Part shown: positions 23,655 to 35,200 of the stretch, piece by piece
Position numbering within the stretch: the first letter of the stretch is position 1
How the letters are laid out: each line of letters begins with the position of its first letter
Assembly (NCBI GenBank): GCA_964036155.1
Contig: OZ038422.1
Span: 87,629,201 to 87,693,200, forward strand
Source: Diploscapter coronatus
Taxonomy: Eukaryota > Nematoda > Chromadorea > Rhabditida > Rhabditidae
Direction: 5' to 3'
DNA: 64,000 nucleotides
The notes under the pieces: generated by a model
Told to the model about the DNA's origin: nothing
Seen by the model: the letters and a program-made list of their open reading frames with translations, nothing else
Database searches by the model: none
Made by a program: the position numbers and the translations under genes

Positions 23655-24292
23655 GGTATCAGCCGGCTGCCTTCGGCGACCGGCAGAGGTTGTATTCGCT
23701 TTTAAAAATTCGTAACGTTTTGAGCATAAAAATCGATGCAGAACTCATTCCGGTTGGTTTCAAAAGCTGATTTCAATGTCAGATTCGTGTTCAGCGTGGT
23801 CGAAACTATATCAGAGATCGAGATATCGACGAAGATCGTGTTCAAAAGTGGTGTTTCGGAAATAACTTTCATTAAATCGATTTTTAGCCGCACCATTTTT
23901 AATATGTTATAGAGCTCGCCATTTCACGTCGATTAAAAAAAGCGCCAATTTTGGTTCAGATATTAGAGAGTTACGGTGTTTTGAAAGTTCAAATATCTCA
24001 ACCCATTCAAAAGGGTTTTATATAAAAAAAAATAAATAAAAGCGAAGGTTTTGTTCGCAGGTGAAAGTCCCTCAAATATGGAATCAGTCACCAAAATATT
24101 TTTACCTGGATGATGTACGAGCAACATATGTCGAAAAGAAATTATGTACGAGTCACTGATGTCGAGATTTTAAAAATATTGGTTGATCTCCTTTCGTGGG
24201 AATCACTCTTGGATACAAATAGAGCGCTTTTCATGAATAAAACAATCTCCGTTTTTATTTTTTTTAAATATAAAATCCCTCTTGAATGGGTA
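23655..24292. mobile_element. Composite C+D repeat (second copy)
   Basis: Same order and junction as 5854-6672. The C part starts CAGCCGGCTGCCTTCGGCG, and the D foldback begins at about 23999. It sits 230 nt downstream of the GT14 stop codon. Confidence 0.7.
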
Positions 24293-24563
24293 GTGATTAT
24301 TATTCCAAATTTATACTTTAACGATTATATGTTGTAGTTATTTGAAATTGCGATGATTATTATTATTATAGTGAAGCAAAATTGAACATCGCGAGATTTA
24401 GATAACCTGTGACGTCAATACTTGTGATGCCAATTCATATCTAATGAAAATCGATCAATATTATTGCACCAATCGTATGCACACAGATATCGATAATTAT
24501 GCTATTAGTTAATTATTCCAGACCCAGTAAATGCATTACTGTTATGAATTTCAATTTTCACAG

Positions 24564-24691
24564 CTACGCCAGGAATTATAACATCAATTTCGCCTCAGAA
24601 TTCGACAACTTCGTCTCAAAGTTCGATAATTTCAGAAACTAATCTTGTGCTGATCGCAGCAAGTTTAAATTTTTTAGTGCTGATATTCTGA
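24564..24691 (+). pseudogene. Orphan terminal exon with a GPI-signal-like tail
   Basis: After a TTTTCACAG acceptor, 2 nt plus 41 codons read TPGIITSISPQNSTTSSQSS then ETNLVLIAASLNFLVLIF and stop. A Ser/Thr-rich spacer ending in a hydrophobic tail at the very C terminus is the usual layout of a GPI-attachment signal. No upstream exon on this strand joins it: the GT14 gene ends 1.1 kb earlier with its own stop. It may be an alternative last exon or a leftover of a lost gene. Confidence 0.35.
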
Positions 24692-25009
24692 TCTTTTCTC
24701 TGATCAGTAAACTTGCCTGAACCAGCGATTTGGTTTATCATTCTTTCTCTATTCCATTTTTTTTCTTCATGGACAGGGCAGACACACGACTGCTATTATT
24801 TTGACCAACTTCAAATGAAATAAATATTCAAATTTAATGACTATGAGCTCAAGTCAACTCGCATGGACGAAAATAGTGCAAGATTCCCTAGCACTCGGAG
24901 GAAAATATCAGCAGATTATTTGTTTCCGTGTCTGCATAAAATGCCATCCTATGGAATTTCATTGACATGCTTGATTTTGTGTAGAAATTGAAATTAATGT
25001 AGAATTATT

Positions 25010-25430
25010 TTGCTTCCATCTGGAAGCGGTTCCAAAATTTCGTTAGACCACTTCTTTCGAAGAGTCAGAACGTTGTTGATACCTCAAACTTGGATAATTA
25101 AACCGAAGCTATCAATGAAAATCGGCAAATATAAACATTTCGTCCATATGTCAAGCAAGAGTGCTTTTGTTCCTCTTCACTGTCTGGTTTCTCTCACCCG
25201 TCCTCTATCGCAAAATTGTCAGATAGTCTTTCGCTAGAGAGGAAAAGAAATACAAATGAAAAGCGTTCTTGCTTGAAATACGGCGCGAGGTGTTGATATA
25301 ATCCATGTTTCACCCATAGCTTCGGTTTAATTACCCAAGTTTGAGGTATTAACAACGTTCTGACTCCTCGAAAGAAGTTGTCTAACGAAATTTTGGAACG
25401 CTTCCAAATTGGGAAGCAGAAATTATAGCA
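25010..25430. mobile_element. TIR foldback between GT14 and GH27
   Basis: The left arm (GCTTCCATCTGGAAGCGGTT... GTCAGAACGTTGTTGATACC) is mirrored by the right arm (GGTATTAACAACGTTCTGAC... GCTTCCAAATTGGGAAGC). Each arm is about 100 bp. An isolated piece of the arm (CCTCAAACTTGGGTAATTAA) recurs at about 53597. Confidence 0.75.
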
Positions 25431-25553
25431 TGAGGAAAAAATGAGAATATTTTATTTTTTATCCAAATCATGATTTTTATCGAACAAGTTGAGAGGGTTG
25501 AAACGAAGCATCGCATCCAACAATCCGTTGTAGCTGCTGTTGCTACTTGCACT

Positions 25554-27911
25554 TTAGTTTGTTTTATCCGAATCAGTTGTGGTAGACCCAATAGCGATCA
25601 ATTTAATGAATAATGAGCCTGTAGGCGGTAATTCGCCTGTTATATAATTTTCTGTAAAAGCAATATATATTTTTAAAATTTATAATCGATTCTTTCCAAA
25701 AAATATCTTACGTGGTTTTATTATTTCACTTTTCCTATGACTCTTCCAAATATTCGTCACTACATATCCACGCTCATTATCCAATCCGAGTTTTGATATT
25801 TTCATGATGTATTTCTAAAATTTGAATAGAAGACTAAGTAATACAGATATGCACAAGAATTTAGAGGAATATATGAAACTTTTAGCGATTATTTAAACAA
25901 CTCATTTTAATAAATTAATTTTGATAAAACTTGGAACAAGTAATTGATTGGCGATATCGAATCATAACACATTCCTGTTTCGTTTCGAGAAAGTTCATAA
26001 AAATTGACGAGTCAGCATTTTAAGAAGGAAAAAAGACTACATTTTCATAGCTAAATCTAGTGATATTTCACTTACATGTGTAACATTTTCATTCATATTG
26101 ACCACAGCGATTGCATATGACATTTTCCCTTCGATCACTGGATTGATTTCTTTCACGAAGTATAAAATATCCTTTTCCTGGATTGTCGCATTAATAATTT
26201 ATTGAAATGTTTCACAAACCTTCTTGACGACTTTCCCGAATTTAACCATGCTATCTTGATTAATGGCGATAGCTTCCCTGTTCAGCAGAATCTCTTTGAA
26301 TTTCTGATCGATCTTCCTCAAATCTGTCGAAATCAAAAGTGGTGCCGACCAAATGCACCTAAAATTGATATGATTTAGTTAGAATCGTTCCCTTCGCATA
26401 CCAGACTGTAAATTGGGTTTTAGCCATTTCAACTGTAATATGTTTGTTTCCAATAACAAGCTGAATTTATGATAATAATAAAAGAAAAGACCTAATAACC
26501 TGAAATAAATAAACGTCATACAGATTTATCGCGCCAAATTAGCATATTTTGGGAACTTTTTTTTTATAATATTTAAATGATATGCAACACTTATTTTTCA
26601 TAGTAAAAAAATTGTATCATTCAACTCTTTCAATTACTCGATATCTGACAATACTCTCATTGTTTTTCTGCAAGCAACGAACCATATCAGGGTCATTAAG
26701 TGCGCCAGGTCCATGAACACTTGCGAGAACGTCCTGATTTTCAACCATATAGTTTATCACATCTCGTACAGTGCCCCAGCGATTCCTCACGTCTTTGTAG
26801 TTCCTCCAAATGTTGCAAACTTTTGATACTTCAGTGTAATTCGCCTTAATGTTGAATTATTCTAGGAAACAATATTTTGAATGGTATTAACAATCTTATT
26901 GACTTTCCACAATTCGTACGGCCATTCGCACATGTAGATTATTTGATTCTTCAACGAAGTCAAAGCCTTTCCCATTTCAACGTGAGCTGAATTTATTTAG
27001 TTTTATTTTAGTTTATAGAGAGCTTATTAGCCATATTCAAGTTGATCAGCTTTGATGAAACATCCGTCCATTTTTATGTAGTCAATATTCCACTCTTCGA
27101 ATGTCTTGGCATCGATCTAATTTGCTTAGGAATCAAATTATTTTTGAGATAAAATGAACAAAATGTGCAATTTACCTCAAAATAATCGAAAGATCCGGGA
27201 AATCTTGCACACGTCTTCATGCCAACGTCTGCATACACACCGAATTTCAGTCCTTGTTTATGAATCTATGAAAAATTATTGTGTCAAAATGACTGACAAT
27301 AATTCAAAAGCTACATAATCAGAAAGTTTCCTGATTCCCGAGGGAAATCGTATTTGATTCGGCGAAAGTTTCCCTTGGTCAGTTCTGTTGTTGGCCAACC
27401 CTAAAACAGACGAAAATATTGAAGAAAAATCCAAATAAAATCTGATACAGCAATCATCGATGTTGACATATTTGTACCCAGCATCACTATATCCCTCCTT
27501 TTCTTAATTCAAAATATTTAACTAAAATGAATAATGATGAATCCACTTGCTCATTATATCGGCAATGTCCTGAAATTGAATTCATGAAACGTGAGAATCA
27601 TTCAATTTTATTCAAGAGCCAAAGAAGATCGGGATTTAAAAGTAGTCCACCTTGAAGAGTTGCTCGTTTATGCAATCATTGGGATGATTGATGCAATCAA
27701 TTTCGCATTCAAATGCTGTCCAACTATAAAATGAAGTTACTCATGGAAATTCTTTGTTATTTTTACCTATTGAATCCTAATGGAGGGGTCCTGAATTCTA
27801 TTCTATCGTTTTTTTTTTAAAAATTTTATAATCTTACAATGGAATGTTATGCTTGACAATTGCTACCAATGATAGCGGAATAAATAGCAGAAATAAGACT
27901 AGAAATTTCAT
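25554..27911 (-). CDS. gana-1: GH27 alpha-N-acetylgalactosaminidase / alpha-galactosidase
   Basis: Probable lysosomal GH27 exoglycosidase removing terminal alpha-GalNAc or alpha-Gal from glycolipids and glycoproteins. About 15 exons give roughly 417 aa, the normal family length. A signal peptide ([19 protein letters not shown]) is followed by [66 protein letters not shown] (nucleophile Asp), [17 protein letters not shown] (acid/base region), [18 protein letters not shown] and AIAINQDS. The family's W before NDPDM is L here. First exons: 27838-27911, 27767-27790 and 27651-27723. One intron appears to use a GC donor (27031-27030). The last exon ends SDKTN-stop. It converges with the GT14 gene. 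Whether GalNAc or Gal is preferred cannot be decided by eye. The symbol is given by analogy with the single C. elegans member. Confidence 0.9.
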
Positions 27912-28109
27912 AATTTCTATGGATTTTCTGAATAAAAGATCTTCTTTTAAATATGAAATTCTGTAAACGGTTTTGAACAAAACTATAGTGACAACATTTC
28001 GAATAATAAGTTCCAGAAGTATAATAAAAAATTAATTAAAAATCTAATATCGTGTCTGAGTGGAAAGTAAAAACCCTTTATTGGAGATGTATTTAAGACG
28101 CATTCTTTG

Positions 28110-29323
28110 AGTAACCCGAACAAAGGCCGGAAAACTGCAAAAGTGTGTCGGATCCGAACCAAACTTATATGGTGAATACACCCATGGACCCTAATCACAA
28201 AAATTAGGTTTTTAGGCCCTGCCCCCAAAAGTGGACGGGGCTAGGTGGGGGTCAAAGTTGAGCATTTTCACGATTTTACACCCCTCAGGGGGTACGAAGA
28301 AAACTTTTGCTATAAAGGGTTTTCGAAAAATTTAAAAAGGATGAACATGCCCATGAAATGTACTTTCTAAAAATATAGAGATTTTGGGGGATCAGCCACT
28401 TACTGTATTTGGTATAAATTGACTCGAATGTTACTTTCCAGTCAAATTTGAGTCGATTGATATCCATTTTGGTATAGTACTACTCGGGTACCATATGGGT
28501 ACTATACCATGAATCCATATGACAATATGATAAAGTGATAGCACGGTACTCTAGCAAGCAAAAATGAAGTACTGCCCTTAATCTGCTATATTCCGAAGGG
28601 ATTTTTCGAATTCGTTTGATTTTCGAAAAGTTATAAATTTTTGAATATTTTTATTATTTTCATAGTTAGACCCATTCAAACCTCCATACCACGCATACCT
28701 TAATAGATAATCATGAGGTATCTTCACAAAAGTTGCTCAGTTTGATGAGCTCTATCGAATGATATACATGTTGTGGGGTCTAACCCTCAAAATTGAAATT
28801 TCGATTTTGGGTCACCAACTTTGGTGCAATAGTAATGTTATTGGTGTCATACCTAACTCATCGACTGGATAGTTGTTATAGAGGTAATTTATGGTGTAGA
28901 ATCTGAATATGAAATAAAATTTTGCTAAACACCCACATAATGTTTCAGTAGGGGCGTTTTTCTGCAAAATATGAATGTTTTTGAAATAGCCATTTTTGAT
29001 ACTTTTGACTTTGGAACCCCCTCCAGCCCCAAACAAGTGGCTGACCTCCTTAAACCCATTATATTTCTAGAAAGTACATCCCATGACCATGTTCATCCTT
29101 TTTAAGTTTTTCGAAAATCTTTCATAACAAAAGTTTGTTTGCACCTCCCCTTGACAGTCAAATCGTCAAAACTCTCAACTTTGACCTCCCACCTAGCCCC
29201 GTCCACTTTAGGGAGCGGGGTCTGGTCTCTCCATTTTTTGTGATTAGAGCCCATGGGTGTATCCAATCATATGAATTTGGTTCGAATCCGAGACACTTTT
29301 GCAGTTGTCCGGATCCTTGTTAG
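28110..29323. mobile_element. Family A element (copy 4) with both inverted ends
   Basis: The left end (AACTGCAAAAGTGTGTCGGA, about 28134) is mirrored by the right end (GAGACACTTTTGCAGTTGTC, about 29290), so this copy shows both termini. Arms are about 250-450 bp. Its right half forms the inner part of the inverted-repeat arm 28860-30870. Confidence 0.7.
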
Positions 29324-30870
29324 TTATTCATGGAATGGCTTTTAGAAAATGATCTTATAAAAAATGTTTCAAATGATCATTTATATGCCGAGGAAATAGA
29401 TGGTTATATCGACCTTTCAATTTGGCTACATCAAGTAGTGAATGAACATGGCTGAGCTATAAACGTTGTTTATTTTTCTGATTTTTCTTCGTGACTAGAG
29501 AGATTGTAGAAAATACAATAACATTCAGAAAAGGAAGTTGAATTAAGAAATTTGTTCCGGCATTTGGGCTCCCGGAAGTTAATTTTAACATCGATCATGG
29601 AAGAACATTAAATATTTTGGAAGATTTTAGATGTTAAGACATAAAAGATTTTTAAATAAAAATGCCAATCCGTCTGATAATATCCAATAAAATTATTAAA
29701 CTTTATTTCTGACATGCAGTGCTTTAGAATGAAGCACTTTTGTGAACTTCAATTACTGTGTTTATGAATACAGGCAGAGATAAAAAAATTATGAAAGGTG
29801 TTACAGTAGCGAATAGAGCTGTCGACAAAGAACTCGTTGATGGATTTTGTAAACACTCATCACATGATAAAGCATGGAAGAACTAAAAATGATTATGATA
29901 TTGCGCATGTTATACTTGATACGAATTTGCACTTTGCCAACAGCCCTGATAGCGAATAAAAGTATCCGACCGCCTATGAAATTTCGAGTGCCTGGTTTTG
30001 ACATTTGTGATGATCCACTCAGATTGAAATTTGGTACAAATAAAGTGGCTACCAAGCACTGAAAGATTGCCCAGTTATAATTGGATTGGATCAGCACAAA
30101 TGTCAAAACTAGGTACCCGAATTTTCATGGGTGGCTGGATACTTTTATCCGCTACTTATATACAAATTGTATGTTTTTTTTCAAACTATGATAGAATTTA
30201 CTGTTAAGCTATAGATTCTAATTTGAAATGAATGCCTATGAGATATCACAAATTTTACCTAATGTAATGAAAATTTCTTTCAATAAGTATTTTAATACCA
30301 CAGTAGAAGTTTCTTTCTTTTAATTTTGCAAGTACAATTAAATAAAACGGTAAATATGGTCTATTTATTTATAATTGTCATGCTCATCAAATGCTCGATC
30401 TTTCACTACCAGCTTTTATGCATGACTAGTTATCAGCGTATATAATGAAATGATCAGTTTACCCTAGGTTATAACACTATAAATATAACATTAAATTACC
30501 TATTTTAGACAACAATTTGTTTTATGTAAAATAATGTCTTAATAAATAAATTTTTAACTTCCGCTAATCGACGCGATTTTAAAATTGAGGAAATAATTTC
30601 ATTAAAAGCTGATTAATTTCTATCATTTTTCAAAAATAATTTTACACAAATTGATTCATCTGTTGCAATGATTCCGGAAGGAAATGATGAAGTTTGATGA
30701 ATATTCAAAAATAGATCGATCGAGATTAAGTTCCGTCTTATCAATAGTTCCTCAATAATAAGTTTCTATTCATAAGAAATGCATCGTTTCGGAAAGCTTG
30801 TTATTTGTTCAACTTTGTTTTTCTTTATTCTCTAATTTTTCTCGATTTTTCCTGTTGATATATGAGTAAC
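28860..30870. repeat. Right arm of the 2 kb inverted repeat
   Basis: Inverse of 15523-17510. Differences are mostly single substitutions and short indels across 2 kb. Open frames within it (for example 29801-30106) are conserved between the arms only as DNA. The equivalent frames at 16290-16593 are broken differently, so I do not call a gene. Confidence 0.85.
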
Positions 30871-31065
30871 AGGGGTGAGACGGAAGTTCCTATTTCGGTT
30901 CCGATAACGATTCCGGCGAAATTTTGGTTAAAAACAGAATTTGAATGTATTTTGAGTGGTATTTTAAATAGCAGAAATAGCGCTAGGGAGTGATTTTCGC
31001 GGTTCAAATTGGTTCAAAATTGGAAAATTAACTCATTTTGAAAGATTTTTATTGATTATTTATTC

Positions 31066-31887
31066 AACCCATTCAAAAGGGGTTTTATATTAAAAAATAA
31101 AAGCGGAGGTTGTTTTATTCGTGAAAAGCGCTCTATTTGTATCCAAAAGTGATTCCCACGAAAGGAGATCAATAAAAGGATCAACCAATATTTTTTTAAA
31201 TCTCGACGTTCGTTGCTCGTACATCACCCAGGTAAAAATATTTTTGCGACTGATTCCATATTTGAGGGACTTTCACCTGCGAATAAAACCGACGCGCCTC
31301 CTTTGAACTTTCTTAATAAAAATATTTCTGTGTTAACGCACAAGTAATGTTTTGTCGCATGATATGACTCTTGCTGGGAAGATATTTATTCCTATTCTTT
31401 TCGTTTGTTCTGATATAAACTTTATTATTAACCGCTGCCAAATTATTCTAATCACCGACGCTCGCAAGGCACTTGTCTGCGAAAAGGTACTGTCCTCTTG
31501 CCACTACCTTACAGAACCCAGCAGAGCATTAAAATTTCTTTCTAATGGATATCTACATCATCACTTATGAGTTATCTTTGTGAGATCACTGAAAGAATAT
31601 TCTCCGATTGTTAAACGTGCATTCTACAAGAATAAATATTAAAAAATATGAATTAATCAAACTATCTAGGAGGCGCGTCGGTTTTATTCGCAGGTGAAAG
31701 TCCCTCAAATATGGAATCAGTCGCAAAAATATTTTTACCTGGGTGATGTACGAGCAACGGACGTCGAGATTTAAAAAATATTGGTTGATCTCCTTTCGTG
31801 GGAATCACTCTTGGATACAAATAGAGCGCTTTTCATGAATAAAACAATCTCCGCTTTTATTTTTTTAATATAAAACCCTTTTGAATA
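31066..31887. mobile_element. Long family D foldback (about 820 bp)
   Basis: Outer arms of about 250 bp (CATTCAAAAGGGGTTTTATA... CCGACGCGCCTCC) are mirrored by AGGAGGCGCGTCGG... to the right end. Between them lies a roughly 370-bp segment absent from the short D copies. The same segment occurs, reversed, in the element at 55525-56360. No transposase reading frame. Confidence 0.8.
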
Positions 31888-32296
31888 GATTTAATATGTA
31901 GGATACATACCGTAAATCCACTAATTGAAGCTCGCCTCTATTAGAAACCTCCTAATAAAAGCCCCTCTCCCTCCTAAAAATGTTAGAACGATCCAAAATT
32001 CTAGTCACATCATCTCAGAATGCGTTTTAGAATTTCTTTAGATCATTTGAACAATATTTACTTTCGATTTGATGAGATTACGATCACTAGATAAAGAATT
32101 ATGGGGACTTGAAAAATATAACCTCCCGAGCTTTTATGAGGGTTACGCTATATTGAAGTGTTTAGAAATTCGTCGAGTAAATACGAGAGAAAATGGAAGA
32201 TTAATTCTCGAGATTTTTTAAAATCCTTGCCCCTCATTTCATTCCACCAAAACTTTTATAATTTAAGGCTGAATTTGACGTGTAAAATTGTAACAA

Positions 32297-35200
32297 AGAA
32301 GAAGAAGAAGCTTAAAATCAGAACTAGGCTCGTAATTGACATCTCTACTAATGAAAGCAATGCCTCGGCTGTCATATTGCACCAAATTTAGCTTTGTAGG
32401 CTTTTTTTTAATTCTTGATTAGTCATTTTGATATTAGACTGCCATCATTGCAATTATCATATTTGGACTATACGCCAATTTCAATACAACTTCATTTTGT
32501 CCCACACAACCTGTGGTTGTTGCGAAGTATGGAGGTTCCAAAGGATTTAGGTATGAGAATTTAATCTTTTTTTTAAGCATATCCTTGGCTATTAGAATTG
32601 AGGAGGCACAAAATGTTAATTTGGAAAAGGACGTTGAAGACGATAATTACCAGGAATATAAAGGCTAGTCATAAAGCTCAGCTTGCTATCCTCCATTGTG
32701 AATGACGGCCTTGTCATTCACAATGGAGGGTATCATATCGATTGATTGATTGATTTCAGACAGGCTTAATTCTGAAGCAGAATCTCTGTTGCCACACCAT
32801 CCATTCGACAACTTGTGCAGATTCCCTCTTGCTGCAACTTATCCAAAGGATCTTTCGGTACTTATCAAATTTACCTGTTTTCAAACATATTCTTACTTTA
32901 GAGGGGTCAAGTAGTTATCCAAAACGCATGAAAACTGGGTAAATTTATGTTCATTAGATAACCGGAAGTGTGAGATAGCTAAAAACTTTCAAAAATGATC
33001 AACTCTATCGAAAATCATGATTATTTTTGTAATGCAAATCATTCCTGCAATGGCGTTCCCAAATTTTTTTTCGAACAGGAAGTTCCATCCACTTTCCATC
33101 GAAATGGTGCATTTTAATAAGAAATTTGCCAAAGTGGCTTCTAAATTATCTAATAAATCACTATAGACCAAAAATAATCAAGAATACTGATTTCGATTGG
33201 TTTTGAACAGAAAGGGTTCTCGGAGAGGATAGATTTCTGTGGTTAGTTGTTGGTTAATTAGTAAAAGGCGGAATTAACAAGAACGCAGTTATTAATCACA
33301 AATTTATTGTAACATAATTGAGATCGCTCAATTGCGATACAATTCTTAACACAAAGAAAGGGGAGGGGAAAGCGAGCACGTGAAAGAAAAAAATCAGAGA
33401 AATAGTGAAGAAAAAAGTTGAATGAAGAAATGTATTGCCATTTTGGCACAGGTATCATCTTTTTATCATCACGATTTTTACGCGTAAGCGTTTACAACTA
33501 ACATTTTGACATAAACTTTGAAGCCCACGACAGGGCACGGCGACGCAATTTTCTTAAACCGTCGACTCCTATAAAGGCTTTCGACTATGGAGAATCCGAA
33601 TTCTTTTGAGATTTTTTTGAGCAAGCCTTCTACCGAACAGAAATAACGACTTCGGGTACCGTATAGATATTCTGGTTATTCATATAAAGAAACGGATTTC
33701 GCCATTTTATCGGCGATAATCGAAAACATTGCAACGAGGTTTCACCGAAAAATTAACTATTTAGCGAGATAATTGACCGTAATTAAAGTGTCCGAAACTT
33801 TCATGCGTTCTTTCCCTCAGAGCTGTGACGAAGTTGAAATTTTAAAATTCGAAGTCGAAATTTCGTTTCATATCTGCTTTCTCTCCTTTGAAAGGAGAAA
33901 ACTTAGCCTCCCCCTACATATTCTTATCGTATTTTGCAGGATTTTCGAGTTGGTGAAAGGTTACGACAGTTGAAGTGCAAAATAGATCACTATCCATTGG
34001 CTTCAACTGACAGTGAGGGTTATCTCTACATTCACAACCATTTTGAGCACTATGGAAATATCACTAAAGGAGTCAATTGTGAAGTATTTCTTGAACAAAT
34101 AAATATCTTCCAAAAGATTGTTTAATTTCCAGATCATAATAATCGAGGGAGCACTTCGAGATCCGAAAACTAACAAGGGCAAGGATGTCATAAAGGAAGT
34201 AAAGACTATTCCTGTGAGTTCTTGTTATTTTATTGCTAATCTTTAAAATGTCTTCAAATGTTGATGTGAACCAAACCGATTAAATATGTATTTGAGAATG
34301 ATTCGATTTAGAGCACTGATGAGGAGTAATAGAGTGATAATGAATGAATTGCATCATAGAAACAGCCCGAAAAAGAGCGATAAATATTTATTGTTGCAGG
34401 GCATTGAAAACAAACGGCTGTGGGTGAATGCTGACGCCTATATTGTCAGGTGCAAAAAGAATAAGGCAATTGTGTGGGAGAAACCATTTCCTGGAATGAG
34501 AGATATTACAAAGGAGAAGAACACAGTTGCTGAGGCTAAGGATATTGAGGAATTCGACGACTTTGGCAGGAAGCTCAAGATGAAACCGAGAAAAACGCCA
34601 GACAGATATTCCATCGACATACTCGGATTTGATTCTACCGGTATAAATTTACTTTTTTTTGTAGATTTGGGTAAATCTACAGCCCGTTCAATGTTCTTTC
34701 GTCATTTGCCTCGAACTGTCGATACAATGAATAAACTTGGCTATCATTTCTTCTATGGCTACAATAAGGTCTGAAATGATTCAAATAAAATTCGACAATA
34801 ATAAACTGAAAATTTAGATAGGAGATAATTCATTGATTAATCTTGGTCCCATTTTGGCTGGAGATTTACCTGGTTTGTCAGATTTTCAGTAAAATTAAAA
34901 TTGTTTTAACTCCAGAAGTAGCCAAACAAAATAAAACAGATATAAGTGGAGATATCAATGCTGATTGGATAATGCCTGAAAACGAGAAACTCGATCCAAC
35001 TGCAATTCCATTTCTATGGAAAATGATGAAAGAAAGTTAGTGAATTAATAATTGTTTTCTTCAAACAACTTTATCTGTAGAATTTGGATGTCGAAGTATG
35101 TTGAATGAGGATATTTCAAAAAAAATCTTCGGTCTTTTTCATTATCCTTATTATGGATTCTTGCCTGGATTCACAGAAATGCCTGCAGATCATTTCTACC

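Noticed and set aside
34286..34774. 162-codon open frame taken as one uninterrupted exon
   Set aside because: The frame runs through an intron (34641-34682). Removing it gives DSTARSMFFRHLP, the conserved family motif, whereas reading through inserts GINLLFFVDLGK.
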